Shown here in pieces: positions 30,001 through 38,086 of a stretch of 64,000 nt of DNA; the stretch's first letter is position 1, and each line of letters begins with the position of its first letter. The stretch lies in NCBI RefSeq assembly GCF_003052265.1, contig NZ_QANS01000003.1:1-64000 (forward strand), read 5' to 3'. The notes below the pieces were generated by a model. The model did no database searches and had not been told where the DNA came from. It saw only the letters and a program-made list of their open reading frames with translations. Source of the stretch: Stenotrophobium rhamnosiphilum (GTDB lineage: Bacteria > Pseudomonadota > Gammaproteobacteria > Nevskiales > Nevskiaceae). The translations under genes and the position numbers were made by a program.

Positions 30001-33000
30001 TGATGCGCGAAACCAGCGTTGTTGCCGTCGTTGCGACTTGCGGCAGATTGGGTTGCTGCGCAGCGAGCTCTACGCCAACCACCGGCACTTGCGCCAAAGG
30101 CACCAAACTAAAGTCGTAATAACGACTGATCTGCCCCGATGCACCAAGCGCGAGGAACAATGGATTGGTGACTGGCAACGTCGCCGTCTTCTGCGCAATT
30201 TCAATTGTCGGATTCAGTTCGGTCTGACGAACTGTGTTGCGCTTGAGCTTGGAGAAGCTGCACACCGAAAGCTGCGGATTCAACAAGGCCAGCGCACTCT
30301 GCGCGAGACACTGCCCGCGTGAACGCACGCGTTCGTAATCGTTCGCACCAACGGTATCGCCGCCCGGTGACGCATCAGCGATTGGACCGTTGTAGTAGAG
30401 CGTGGTCGCGCCGCCGCTGGCCGCTTCCATCGCATCTTCAAGACCGAGCACGTAATCGGCATGCACGATGCGTCCGTTACTGCCGTTGGAATCTTCGCCA
30501 ATGGTTGTTGGATGCGCGGCGTATTGCACGATGGTGCCGAGCACATTGTCGTTGTTGTCTTTAGCTTGTAGCACCGACAAGTTCGGATCGGTCTTAGCAT
30601 TGAGGTCAACACGCGGACGACGATAGTTGGCGAATGCTGCGTCTTCGCCCGTTGCGTAAGTCAGCTTGGCTGGCAGTGCTGCATCCTTCGCCGACTTGGC
30701 CGCTTGCGCTGCCATCTTGTACAGCGTGTTGCGAACCCACTCATCAGGCACACCGCCCCACAGACCCTGCAAATCTGCAGACGCATGGGAATGCGTTTGG
30801 CCGATCAGAATCAGATCCGCCGGAATGCCGGTCACAGCTGTGATCGCCGCCTTCATGCCGTCTTGAATCAAGTTGCCTGCACCCACCGCATCGATAGTGA
30901 CAAACATCAACTGCTTATTCGCACCACCGCTTACAGGCTGCGACAGATAGAACGCACGCACCCAAGTTTGGTCGCGCAGTTCAACGCTGCAATTTTCTGA
31001 GGTGTAATCACGGCAGTAATAGCCATGACGCGCCTGCTCACCCGAGATGCAGGTGTCTGTGCCGGGGAAGCAAGTGCGATCACTGAACACACCGCCCGTC
31101 ACTGTTTGCAGCAGCTTGGAAAATTCAAAAGGTCCAAACCCATAACCGCCCAGATGGAACTGTTGCAATACTGAGGCGCCGGGTAAACGTTGTTCTTGCA
31201 CACCATCAAGGAAAGATTTTGATGGCGCGATGCTGCGCTTGGCTGCACCTGCACACAGTTTTCCTAGCGCACACAAGGTCGCTGGGTTGTCATCGACAAT
31301 CGTGCCGATCGCACGCGAGCGCGAAAGCGTCGCGTTGACTGGCGCAGACAATTGCACTGCGAATTTTTTATCCGGTGCCTTTATCGAATGCCGAATGATG
31401 GTGATTGGAATGGTCTTGCTGGTTTCACCCGGATTGAAATTCAAGATGCCGCTTGCTGCGGTGTAATCAGCACCAGCAAGCGCGCTGCCATCTTCCGTGG
31501 CGTAACTGACGGTGATGATTTGGCTGCTAGCCGCAGGCAAGGTCACGGTGAAATTGATCACGCCTGCAGATTGCGGCGCTGAAGCATCTGCAATCGTCAT
31601 CGGCGGTTCTAGCGCTGCTGGCTGCACCGTCACGTCAACAGTGTCGCTGGCACTCACGCCTTGGTTGTCTGTAACGGTGAGACCGAATTGCAGCGTGGTA
31701 TTGCTGGTCACTGTCGGTGCAACGAATTGCGCAGTCGCTGTTGTTGCGTTAGAGATTTGTACTTGCGGCGTGCCGATTTGATCCCACCGATAAGTCAGCG
31801 GTTGACCTTCAGGATCAGTGCCAGTCCCTGGCAGCGATACCATCGCACCTGAATTAACGATCTGGTCCTGCCCTGCATTCGCAGTCGGCGGCAGATTGCT
31901 AGGCTGATCCGGCCGCTTGTTTACTGTGACCGTGACATCGCTGCTGCTCATCGCGCCGTTGTTATCGGTCGCAGTCAAACGGAATGTATAAATCGTAGCT
32001 TGCGTAACCGTCGGCGCGATGAATTGCAGCGTGAGTGTTGTTGCGCCGACCAAGGTCACCGGAGCGTTGTGATCAATCTGCGTCCACGCGACTGATGCAA
32101 CGGTGCCGTCGGTATCGCTGGCACTGCCAGCCAGACTGACGGCATCACCACTGGTCACGGTTCTTGCTGACCCTGCAGAAACAATCGGTCCGATATTTCC
32201 TGAACTTCGGTTTACATTGATGGTGACGCGCGAAGGCTGCGAGCGGCCGGCATCGTTATCCGTCACTACCAAGGCAAAAACCAAAGCCTGTGCTTGCGCA
32301 GCTGATGGAGAGGTGAAAGTAGGTGCAGCGCTGTTGTCATTCGACAACGTGACCGGCGCGCCACTGAGCTGCGTCCATTCATAAGCAACGATGCTGCCAT
32401 CGGGATCAGCGCCTGAACCCGACAATGAAACCAATGCAGCCGCATTGACTGTTTGCTCATCGCCTGCAGCTGCAGCAGGCAAACGATTGGGCGCGCCGTT
32501 GGCAATAATTTGGTTGGCGGTCGCTTGCAGTTCTTGTTGCGCCGATGCGAGCGTGATGAGGCCGCGCCCTGTTGCCAGCATTACAAACCGTTGCGCGGGG
32601 CTGTTGGGCGCATCGAACACATTGAACGCCACATCAAAACGGATGGCATTCACGTTGCTGCAATTGCTTGCCAATGTGCTTGTGGCCGCTGTGATCTCAA
32701 TGCCATTGCGCCAATCGCCGTCGGCATCCAACGCGCCCAACAAGCGCGCCATGTTGGTCAGGGCTACCGGGTTTTGTATAACCGGCGTGTGGATTGATGC
32801 GCCAGTCACCAAATCAAACGGCGTGATCACCGGCTTGCCGATGGAGCTGCCCAGCTCAAGGCATCCGACTTTGAAAGCCAGCGTTTCACGTTCCAGATAA
32901 GTGAAGCCACCATCAACGGCAGTCGAGCCGCTATGAGCCGGCGACGTGTAGGTCAGACCAAAGACCGGCGAGTCGACGAAAACGCCGCTCATGGTTCTTG

Positions 33001-33091
33001 CAGGCGGGCTGCTGGGGATTCCTTTACTGCCGTCGCAAGCGGCTAATAAAAGTGAAATGCACAGCGCTGCCCCACGGATGGTGACGTTCAC
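24056..33091 (-). CDS. Giant lipoprotein with two neutral-ceramidase-like modules
   Basis: About 3,011 residues. I chose the GTG at 33091 because a GGAGAG Shine-Dalgarno lies 5 bases upstream and it gives a tight lipoprotein signal (VNVTIRGAALCISLLLAAC, Cys19); the frame is open up to 33136. Order: three PKD/Ig-like repeats (about 205-295, 300-390, 395-493; DPDGSIVAYEWTQLSG type), a Calx-beta-like repeat (about 495-603), a first ceramidase-like module (about 605-1220; H767-x-H769 in QTHSHAS, YAAHPT, then NGPIADASPGG), an 800-residue region I cannot assign, and a second module (about 2054-2890; H2169-x-H2171 in VSHNHS, NWGEHPESL, SQGDVGSS) ending in a ceramidase-type C-terminal Ig domain (FSWRGG ... 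YRFRVNG). A 120-residue tail follows. Neutral ceramidases are zinc amidases that cleave ceramide; the retained His and Ser positions suggest both modules could be active. The true substrate is unknown. Likely surface-anchored or exported. Confidence 0.85.
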   Translation of the reverse strand: MNVTIRGAALCISLLLAACDGSKGIPSSPPARTMSGVFVDSPVFGLTYTSPAHSGSTAVDGGFTYLERETLAFKVGCLELGSSIGKPVITPFDLVTGASIHTPVIQNPVALTNMARLLGALDADGDWRNGIEITAATSTLASNCSNVNAIRFDVAFNVFDAPNSPAQRFVMLATGRGLITLASAQQELQATANQIIANGAPNRLPAAAAGDEQTVNAAALVSLSGSGADPDGSIVAYEWTQLSGAPVTLSNDNSAAPTFTSPSAAQAQALVFALVVTDNDAGRSQPSRVTINVNRSSGNIGPIVSAGSARTVTSGDAVSLAGSASDTDGTVASVAWTQIDHNAPVTLVGATTLTLQFIAPTVTQATIYTFRLTATDNNGAMSSSDVTVTVNKRPDQPSNLPPTANAGQDQIVNSGAMVSLPGTGTDPEGQPLTYRWDQIGTPQVQISNATTATAQFVAPTVTSNTTLQFGLTVTDNQGVSASDTVDVTVQPAALEPPMTIADASAPQSAGVINFTVTLPAASSQIITVSYATEDGSALAGADYTAASGILNFNPGETSKTIPITIIRHSIKAPDKKFAVQLSAPVNATLSRSRAIGTIVDDNPATLCALGKLCAGAAKRSIAPSKSFLDGVQEQRLPGASVLQQFHLGGYGFGPFEFSKLLQTVTGGVFSDRTCFPGTDTCISGEQARHGYYCRDYTSENCSVELRDQTWVRAFYLSQPVSGGANKQLMFVTIDAVGAGNLIQDGMKAAITAVTGIPADLILIGQTHSHASADLQGLWGGVPDEWVRNTLYKMAAQAAKSAKDAALPAKLTYATGEDAAFANYRRPRVDLNAKTDPNLSVLQAKDNNDNVLGTIVQYAAHPTTIGEDSNGSNGRIVHADYVLGLEDAMEAASGGATTLYYNGPIADASPGGDTVGANDYERVRSRGQCLAQSALALLNPQLSVCSFSKLKRNTVRQTELNPTIEIAQKTATLPVTNPLFLALGASGQISRYYDFSLVPLAQVPVVGVELAAQQPNLPQVATTATTLVSRITIGGSGSGLEIVTVPGETTNSYGQYIRALTQNKNMMLFGLTHNSFGYIIPEDEFSYLDASGSAGFVLPFTGYEEFVSLGPLTAPLLRLTAYNPLFGISTTDPRNIPPSLAACSSNPASNACLVWRQMLQLDYIQRSYAETCRSNLASNVPGDAREQAEAFCDLLDPKTPLYQPCMDAKLPVAVCNSLGVAPGTTPPGGTSPYGEGALGALSQFMADLNGMIAAMLSGDAEGTGTALQTALGNLNHNASTLTAAGFPGVLGLGRDPQIVLANAVSAKREAAPVILTGSQVLGLSVRSAQGVPYPYPSGANITGQSDEAGQLSVLDPLRDPLHLGEVRDAHNGIILYPSADDSKAPMGIPVERIAAYAWKGNAFVEIPVQVDQKFPFFLANAGSSFSVYSGTDEELTYQWDVERWSNADSSDPVAHFASTMQDPVSGFDDDDEIAFMYSDAGAHALTLSLPSDPNLDTTFGLQEVALLDPLSKDPTSTKFVYIGVKKSGTANQWHGQSHYVSYTRDDNADQWIDRNFFRDEDPQKLGTSNTNYGPNHHGKVAPGNGYFGNPAACTGTGANRLCDSTDRFARDGVTVTTDQYVWRATGRWMVREISVADPDHPGLYGSDLIDRWKGRAFQQSPDSIISLVGFEDEQVNWEANSTLLGERCGPVRCMREVWGADSGTNVTKTETFYRGNVTYRYHVRVHPIPPDGLYTAWDYNRSAMIPTTAEAQQGIKGGRYYTMLRPQGVPIDGVNDDVGQIDNLFGQPAFFDFPDPTFNLPLAFDSWEQVSGKGRNGSLVYTFEMKGGTSVVNPIVVPYYRDDACLDDGTGDDPVQRPYPGDSTTDAKVRAGYAAIANKPYAQLTCADRQGAYGEHGIHYLITHDTDNAFLLGKPITEVDGQQWQFMVPTSTPANVAEPYANNVRIPLLPVVVPRPGIPALGAGATQGGVLNYLSGVGAQIQNLLGALALLSVDEILGVGNRALAYVVDGLNRLLYTGGAGTVSGTVSHVLAGDGSLVGIIGGLVNDLTQVVFGTPSGSKVRVGVGVVDMTPDVGYCAGQYCEYTDILDGLAGGDIDPYLTHKLKKTSYGVQSRLTARAIVIEGSNGKKIALLKSDNYVAQDFLIRRVGQILDQGQSGIGYEQILYHVSHNHSAAYSSSPAVGLTVFQDAFDPRFFENQARRLAAAIEIAAGNMKPARMGATVIKHRIYKGNIVRTANADDGTPAGYPLEYNDHGLTVVRFDSVDANGNFSKPIATWMNWGEHPESLDGYNLHSADYLGPLERWVERETGAPLVFSQGDVGSSESSGNTDQRNADDGTVCGTRTDASHCPFGQGALRDWEHKGYAQTERNARFLADDVVKAWNKIGNGDADVVIPLTRNFPVDYANAWVPGPLSHPYPSISNCRTQTTLEGDLGIPAAGLPDCARRDTAIDLDGGAISGPLFDGWQEITNVTQGGMIYALLRAEGVPVPEHYDVPAFSAVEENLRLKLQAFRLGEILLASCACEAQNDLVLNIKSRLDAQRNNIYDGFDWACLMPQYSGDPKYVAACETQKKYFDPTDPLNATLIPGTAAGKNNVSLIARMRAQVHNDARGWDSAQNVALANAESADINKIWGNFTKEEIQDLGILDGYKLPVAVGHAGDYNGYTLSYREYMNRDSYRKALTSYGPHTADYMATRLVRMAAQLKGGADYVPEAHNAVAQVDELRQQALAVVLGQATSAAYDGFHAVLADDMGPVAALAQPQDVTRFAAATFSWRGGTTAQDNPLVTVERCTLYPQPCTQNSEWTQFADMSGEVQTRVAWPQGIPGVIAAYTGTQEWKWTANFEAYSAFPARLGSTPEGQYRFRVNGMVRKNRAPSAYGLVSNAFRVKPWASASGVTATRNSNTASFSASSRSVSYPKSYSGSAFPYVGVTGDAAICDTCSFRPWASVGQLAARGDIVVLRAGVVKATRNATCQIGVGISCTADLSNLGNANGDVVQARIYDQDGNYLFATVP

Positions 33092-33136
33092 GGTTTCTCT
33101 CCTTGGTCGTCGGGCTGATGCCCGCTCTTCACACAA

Positions 33137-33436
33137 CGGCCGGTGATCCGGCTCATGAGATCAGTGTGTAGGAAATTTCTTACTTAACGACATAGTAAAA
33201 CCAGCCCTGCGTCCGAGACTTAGCTGCATTGGCCTTTTTACTCAGTGCTTACAATAAGAGTTTTTATTTAGTAAATAAATTATTTATATTTATCTTTTAA
33301 GCACAAATATAGGCTTTCTGATGCCCCTCAAAAGACACATCAGCATTTACAGCCTCGTCTATATATAGAGTGAGCACATGCCCTCCCATAAAGACGTATT
33401 GCGCAGTAAACCGCCTCGGCGTAAGGTGCGCGCCGC
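33137..33436. promoter_or_regulatory. AT-rich divergent control region between the giant lipoprotein gene and trkA
   Basis: This 300-bp stretch is markedly AT-rich (about 33235-33320) compared with its surroundings. It contains TATTTAGTAA at 33265-33274 (the complement of TTACTAAATA, shared with other intergenic regions), a perfect 12-bp palindrome TCTATATATAGA at 33358-33369 and a 20-codon ORF (33378-33440). Promoters for both directions are expected here, but I cannot place -35/-10 boxes with confidence. Confidence 0.5.
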
Positions 33437-33440
33437 ATGA
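33378..33440 (+). CDS. 20-residue basic leader ORF overlapping trkA by ATGA
   Basis: ATG at 33378 opens 20 codons ([20 protein letters not shown]) ending in a TGA that overlaps the trkA ATG (ATGA at 33437-33440). Seven of the 20 residues are Lys/Arg. A GAGTGAG sequence lies shortly before the ATG. The precise overlap suggests that it is translated and that trkA initiation is coupled to it. It could also be a non-functional upstream reading frame. No family is recognised. Confidence 0.4.
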   Translation: MPSHKDVLRSKPPRRKVRAA

Positions 33441-34813
33441 AGATCATTATTTTGGGCGCCGGCCAAGTGGGTTCGACGCTGGCCGAGAACTTGGCCAGTG
33501 AGCAGAACGACGTCACCGTCGTTGATAGCAATCCGGCTGCGCTCGAAGACCTGCAAGAACGCCTCGATATCCGCACGGTCACCGGCCATGCCTCGCATCC
33601 GAGCGTACTGCGCCTCGCGGGTGCCGATGACGCCGACATGATCATCGCCGTCACCAGCAGTGACGAAACCAATATGTTGGCCTGCAAGATCGCCAGCACG
33701 CTGTTCCAAACACAGACCAAGATCGCTCGCGTCCGCGCGACTGACTATCTCAAGGAAGAGAAACTGTTCAGCGCCGATGCGCTGCCAGTGGACATGCGCA
33801 TTTCGCCGGAGCAGTTGGTCACCGATCTGATTCAGCGCTTGATTGAATATCCGGGCGCGTTGCAGGTCGTTGAGTTTGCCGAAGGTCGCGTGCGCCTCGT
33901 TGGCGTGAAGGCGTATTACGGCGGCCCGCTGGTTTCACGCCAGCTCAAAGAATTACCGCAACATCTTCCGGGCATCGATGCACGCGTTGCTGCGATCTAT
34001 CGTCGCGGACGGCCGATCCTGCCTGAAGGCGACACCGTGATTGAAGCCGAGGACGAAGTGTTCTTCGTCGCTGCGCGCACTCATATTCCAAAGATCATTG
34101 CTGAACTACGTCGTCTCGAAAAACCCGTCAAGCGCGTGATGCTGGTGGGTGGCGGCAACATTGGTTTGCGTCTGGCCAAGGTGCTCGAAGCGAGCAAGAT
34201 CCAAGTCAAGATCATCGAGAAGTTCAAAGAGCGCGCCGTGTTCCTCGCGCAGCAACTTGAACACACCATCGTGCTGACCGGCGATGGTGCCAATGAAATT
34301 TTGCTGCGCGAAGAAAACATCGAAGACGTTGATGTGTTCTGCGCGATTACCAACGATGACGAAGCCAACATCCTTTCAGCGATGCTGGCCAAGCGTCTCG
34401 GCGCCAAGAAAGCGCTGTGTCTGATCAACCGTCTTTCCTATGTTGATCTGGTTGAAGGCGGCGCGATTGATATTGCGATCTCGCCACAACAGTCGACGGT
34501 TTCTGCATTGCTCGCACGCGTGCGTCGCGGCGATGTGGTCAAAGTGCATTCACTGCGTCGCGGTGCGGCGGAAGCGATTGAAGCCGTCGCTCACGGCGAT
34601 CGTAATAATTCGCGCGTTGTCGGTCGTCGTCTCGACGAAATCAAAATGCCGCCCGGCACTACGATCGGGGCCATCGTTCGCGGTGAAGAAGTCATCATTG
34701 CTCACCATGACACGGTGATCGAAGCTGAAGATCACGTGATCCTGTTCCTTGTCGACAAGAAGCGCGTCAAGGACGTCGAGAAGTTGTTCCAGGTTAACGC
34801 GAGCTTCTTCTAA
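33437..34813 (+). CDS. trkA: Trk potassium uptake system NAD-binding regulator TrkA
   Basis: A 458-residue cytoplasmic RCK protein that gates the TrkH K+ channel by binding NAD(H) or nucleotides. It has two tandem RCK units: a Rossmann motif [16 protein letters not shown] at residues 3-18 and a second one, [17 protein letters not shown], about 235-251, each followed by an RCK-C domain. The NAD-ribose acidic residue follows beta2 (VVDSNPAAL). Length equals that of E. coli TrkA. trkH follows 16 bp later. In many gammaproteobacteria trkA directly follows rsmB; here 10 kb of opposite-strand DNA lies between them. Confidence 0.97.
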   Translation: MKIIILGAGQVGSTLAENLASEQNDVTVVDSNPAALEDLQERLDIRTVTGHASHPSVLRLAGADDADMIIAVTSSDETNMLACKIASTLFQTQTKIARVRATDYLKEEKLFSADALPVDMRISPEQLVTDLIQRLIEYPGALQVVEFAEGRVRLVGVKAYYGGPLVSRQLKELPQHLPGIDARVAAIYRRGRPILPEGDTVIEAEDEVFFVAARTHIPKIIAELRRLEKPVKRVMLVGGGNIGLRLAKVLEASKIQVKIIEKFKERAVFLAQQLEHTIVLTGDGANEILLREENIEDVDVFCAITNDDEANILSAMLAKRLGAKKALCLINRLSYVDLVEGGAIDIAISPQQSTVSALLARVRRGDVVKVHSLRRGAAEAIEAVAHGDRNNSRVVGRRLDEIKMPPGTTIGAIVRGEEVIIAHHDTVIEAEDHVILFLVDKKRVKDVEKLFQVNASFF

Positions 34814-34829
34814 TGAGCGCCTCTCGCTG

Positions 34830-36323
34830 ATGGTCTACACCGACAAACGGACCTACGCGAGTCCAGCCCGACGCTTCGCGGCTGTCCAGCGCATTACCGG
34901 CGTTCTGCTGATGATGTTCTCGCTGAGCATGCTGCCGCCAATGTTGATCAGCCTTCTGTATAGCGAAGGTGTGGTTTACGCTTTCATGGAAGGCTTTTGG
35001 ATCACGCTGCTAACGGGCGCGATCATCTACTGGCCGGTACGACACACACGCGCAGAATTGAAAACACGCGATGGCTTTTTAGTCGTCGTCGCGTTCTGGG
35101 CCGTGCTCTCGGTCTTCGGTTCGATTCCGTTCTATTTCACGCATGTCGGTTGGCACACGTTCATCGACGCATTGTTTGAATCCGTTTCGGGACTCACCAC
35201 CACCGGTGCCACCGTCATTCCGAGCGGCATCGACAATCTTCCGCACGCCATTAACTACTACCGCGCGCAGCTGTCTTGGCTCGGCGGCATGGGCATCATC
35301 GTTCTCGCTGTCGCCATTCTTCCGATGCTCGGCGTCGGTGGTATGCAGTTGTACAAGGCCGAAACACCGGGCCCGATGAAGGACTCCAAACTGACGCCAC
35401 GCATTGCCGAAACCGCGCGCGCGCTGTGGATCGTTTATCTCTCGCTAACCGTGCTCTGCGGTTTCTCATTCTGGCTGGCAGGCATGCCGCCGTTCGACGC
35501 GATCGTGCATTCAATGTCGACGATGGCCACCGGTGGCTTTTCAAATCACGATGCCAGCATCGGCTATTACAACAGCCCCCTGATCGAATACGTCGTCATC
35601 TTCTTCATGATGCTGGGCGCGCTAAATTTCGCGACGCACTTTGCGGTGTGGCGCTCACGCAGCTTAGGCGCTTATCTGCGCGACACCGAAGCAGCGACTT
35701 CTGTCTTCATCGTGCTCGGCTTCACCGTGCTGATCATGATTCCGTTGTTCATCGCGCACACCTACGATGGCTTTGAAGTCACGTTGCGTAAAGCGCTGTT
35801 CCACGTTGTGTCTTACGGCTCCACCACCGGCTTCGGTACCTCAGACCCAAGCATTTGGCCATCGTATGCGCCGGTCATGTTGATCCTGACGTTCTATATG
35901 GTCGGCTGCGCTGGCTCGACCGCAGGTGGCGTTAAAGTGGTTCGCTTGATGTTGTTCGTTAAACAAGCGGCACGTGAAATGCAGCGCCTGATTCATCCCA
36001 GTGCAGAACTGCCGATCAAGCTTGGCGGCAAGGTTGTGCCAGATCCGATTGTTTACGCCATCGGCGGTTTCTTCTCGGTCTACATCGGCGCCACGCTGAT
36101 CTTGATCACCGCAATGATTGCGACCGGCCTTGATCCACTCGCCGCGTTCGCAACGGTTTCTGCTTGCATCAACAACTCTGGACCTGGCCTCGGCGCTCAC
36201 AATACGTCGATGGCTTCTGTATCCGAAGCCGGCAAATGCATTCTGATCTTCACGATGCTGCTGGGTCGTCTCGAAATTTTCTCACTGCTGATCATCTTCA
36301 CGCCGGCGTTCTGGCGGCGCTGA
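34830..36323 (+). CDS. trkH: Trk potassium transporter TrkH
   Basis: A 497-residue K+ channel-like membrane subunit of the Trk uptake system. The start at 34830 (MVYTDKRTYASPARRFAAVQR) is preferred; an in-frame ATG at 34749 lies inside trkA and encodes a Ser/Arg-rich stretch with no family similarity. The four pore-loop signatures are visible: SGLTTTGATVI (about residues 112-122), the loop around MATGGFSNHD, YGSTTGFGTSDP and CINNSGPGLG near the end. KVVRLMLFVKQA lies on the cytoplasmic face. It is a close partner of trkA upstream. Confidence 0.97.
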   Translation: MVYTDKRTYASPARRFAAVQRITGVLLMMFSLSMLPPMLISLLYSEGVVYAFMEGFWITLLTGAIIYWPVRHTRAELKTRDGFLVVVAFWAVLSVFGSIPFYFTHVGWHTFIDALFESVSGLTTTGATVIPSGIDNLPHAINYYRAQLSWLGGMGIIVLAVAILPMLGVGGMQLYKAETPGPMKDSKLTPRIAETARALWIVYLSLTVLCGFSFWLAGMPPFDAIVHSMSTMATGGFSNHDASIGYYNSPLIEYVVIFFMMLGALNFATHFAVWRSRSLGAYLRDTEAATSVFIVLGFTVLIMIPLFIAHTYDGFEVTLRKALFHVVSYGSTTGFGTSDPSIWPSYAPVMLILTFYMVGCAGSTAGGVKVVRLMLFVKQAAREMQRLIHPSAELPIKLGGKVVPDPIVYAIGGFFSVYIGATLILITAMIATGLDPLAAFATVSACINNSGPGLGAHNTSMASVSEAGKCILIFTMLLGRLEIFSLLIIFTPAFWRR

Positions 36324-36460
36324 CCCCTCTGATTTGCTGATCAACGTGCAGACTTACGCTGCGCGTAGGGGTATGTTTTGTTTATATTAATTTTGACTAA
36401 AGCTCCCTAGCATCGGCGCCCGTGAAAGACCGTCTTGCGGTCATCCCTCCGGAGAACCCG

Positions 36461-36898
36461 ATGCAAAACCATTTCAAGCTGTTTGTGACTGGGCTGGCCA
36501 TGGCGCTTGTTAGCGCTTGCAGCTCCGTGCCTTTGGCATCATCGGACGCCGATGCCGCAGCCAAAAAATTCGAACCGACTCCAGGCAAAGTAAATTTCTA
36601 TATCTATCGCCACGAGATCTACGGCGATGATCGATCAATGGCGATCTCTATCGATGGCAAAGTCGTTGGTCACACCCGATCATGCACCTACGTTTTGAAA
36701 ACGGTGGAGCCGGGCATTCATACGATCACTTCGCAAGAAGACAGCAAGACCGATTTGAAAATCGAAAACTTCGCCGGTCAAAATCAATTCATCTGGATAG
36801 AAGTCGTCACTGGCTTGGTCCCAGCCACTTCAGCGCTGCATCCGGTTGATGCGACGACTGGGCAAACTGAAATTGAGCGGTGCAAGCTCGTTCGCTGA
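36461..36898 (+). CDS. Small lipoprotein with DUF2846-like domain
   Basis: A 145-residue predicted lipoprotein. The ATG at 36461 gives a signal with lipobox LVSAC (Cys20) and has GGAG 8 bases upstream. The mature part (GKVNFYIYRHEIYGDDRSMAISIDGKVVGHTRSCTYVLKTV..., split by a turn before PGIHTI) looks like the DUF2846 fold: a short beta-sandwich with a YIYR motif, an ISIDGK hairpin and a GIHTI strand. Function is unknown. It is the first of several small envelope genes after trkH. Confidence 0.75.
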   Translation: MQNHFKLFVTGLAMALVSACSSVPLASSDADAAAKKFEPTPGKVNFYIYRHEIYGDDRSMAISIDGKVVGHTRSCTYVLKTVEPGIHTITSQEDSKTDLKIENFAGQNQFIWIEVVTGLVPATSALHPVDATTGQTEIERCKLVR

Positions 36899-37043
36899 GA
36901 CTTAACAGCAGTTGCGTTGCAGAGCGCGTTGCGCTCAAATTCATCCTGCATTGATCGAATTCAAAAGTCGGCTTTAACCGACACCAAGCAGCGCCGATCA
37001 AAATAAACCTGCCACTCGATGGCATGACCTCAGGAGAAAATGG

Positions 37044-37541
37044 ATGAAACTTATTGGGCCTCTACGGCTTTTGCTCGCGTCTGCCGTTGCCGTTTTCCTG
37101 ATATCAGCACCTGCGATTGTTGAAGCACGCACGAAGGTGCTGCAACCCGTATTTTTGTTCGACGTTGCCAACACAACAGCCCAGCAAACCGAAATAGCCT
37201 TGCGCCGCTCACTTGCCGGCCGACATTGGAACATTACGCGTGACACACCAAACGATATCGAAGCAAAGCTGAACGTCCGCGATCACTCCATCACAACAAG
37301 ATTTTCGTGGACAGCAACACAAGTCAGCATTGTCTATGTCGGCAGTGAGAACATGGACTACGAAGTCGATGGCGCCAAAACTTACATTGACCGCTATTAC
37401 TACCGCTGGCTTAAATTCATAAAGAAAGACGTCATCAACTACAGCCAACGTGCGAATGCATCAGGCGCACTCCCACAGAACTTGCCTGCCGATAATGATG
37501 ATGCGGATGACGACGACTCTCCCGCAAAAGCAGGAAAGTGA
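37044..37541 (+). CDS. Secreted protein of unknown function
   Basis: A 165-residue protein with a signal peptide (LLLASAVAVFLISAPAIVEA, cleaved near residue 28). An AGGAGA Shine-Dalgarno precedes the ATG at 37044 by 6 bases. The mature region has alternating beta-strand-like segments (RHWNITRDTPNDIEAKL, ITTRFSWTATQVSIVYVG) and a Tyr-rich segment (YIDRYYYRWLKFIKK), ending in an Asp-rich tail (DNDDADDDDSPAKAG). It resembles small periplasmic proteins seen in gammaproteobacteria, but I cannot name a family. A strong terminator follows. Confidence 0.7.
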   Translation: MKLIGPLRLLLASAVAVFLISAPAIVEARTKVLQPVFLFDVANTTAQQTEIALRRSLAGRHWNITRDTPNDIEAKLNVRDHSITTRFSWTATQVSIVYVGSENMDYEVDGAKTYIDRYYYRWLKFIKKDVINYSQRANASGALPQNLPADNDDADDDDSPAKAGK

Positions 37542-37558
37542 TCTCAACGGATCGATTC

Positions 37559-37592
37559 AACAACGCCCCGGATTCGGGGCGTTGTTCGTTTT
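37559..37592 (+). terminator. Intrinsic terminator
   Basis: A 12-bp perfect stem (AACAACGCCCCG / CGGGGCGTTGTT) with loop GATT is followed by CGTTTT. It lies 18 bases beyond the stop of the secreted protein gene. Confidence 0.88.
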
Positions 37593-37651
37593 GGCCTTGC
37601 CACAAACTTAGCGTAGTCTCACAGCCTCACGAACGCTGCATCGGAGGCACC

Positions 37652-38074
37652 ATGTTTCTGGGACTGCTGCTGATCACTTTTCTGCTCGCTCTATCTGTCG
37701 CTGCGATTGTTGCGCGCATGTTCGCCGATCCACTCGATCGCATTCTCAAACGCATCATTGCCGACGAAATCAGCGCGGCATGGCTGAAGTACATGAAGTT
37801 CGCGATTCTGGTTGTCGGCGTTTCTTCCGGCGTGCGCATTTATGAGTTGGAGAAATACATCACGCCTCCGGCTTACGTAAAAGACGCGCAGATCGTGCAA
37901 CTCACGGCCGACCGTTGGGTGCTGGAAATTTATCGCACCATCATCGAGACCCTGCAGGGCATCGCTTGGATGCTGCTGGTGTTCTTTGTGTTTGCGCTGA
38001 TCGCCTATGTGATCGTGCGTCTCGCAGAGATGCGTAAAAAGTCGGCGGATGAAACGTCCGGCACTCGCCCTTAA
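37652..38074 (+). CDS. Small membrane protein of unknown function
   Basis: A 140-residue membrane protein. The start at 37652 (MFLGLLLITFLLALSVA) has CGGAGG 5 bases upstream and puts a transmembrane helix at the N-terminus. An in-frame ATG at 37538 would read through the preceding terminator. Three hydrophobic segments are seen (about 1-22, 44-60, 103-127). The middle has an amphipathic DEISAAWLKYMKF segment, and residues 70-100 contain LTADRWVLEIYRTIIE, which may lie on the periplasmic face. It is followed at 12 bp by the DUF2834-type gene, probably in one transcript with it and the VOC gene. Confidence 0.75.
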   Translation: MFLGLLLITFLLALSVAAIVARMFADPLDRILKRIIADEISAAWLKYMKFAILVVGVSSGVRIYELEKYITPPAYVKDAQIVQLTADRWVLEIYRTIIETLQGIAWMLLVFFVFALIAYVIVRLAEMRKKSADETSGTRP

Positions 38075-38086
38075 ATCGGAGTCTTC

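Noticed and set aside
24056-33136. Numerous plus-strand frames opposite the giant lipoprotein gene (up to 292 codons)
   Set aside because: They are antisense shadows: none has a signal, domain or ribosome-binding site and they overlap each other.
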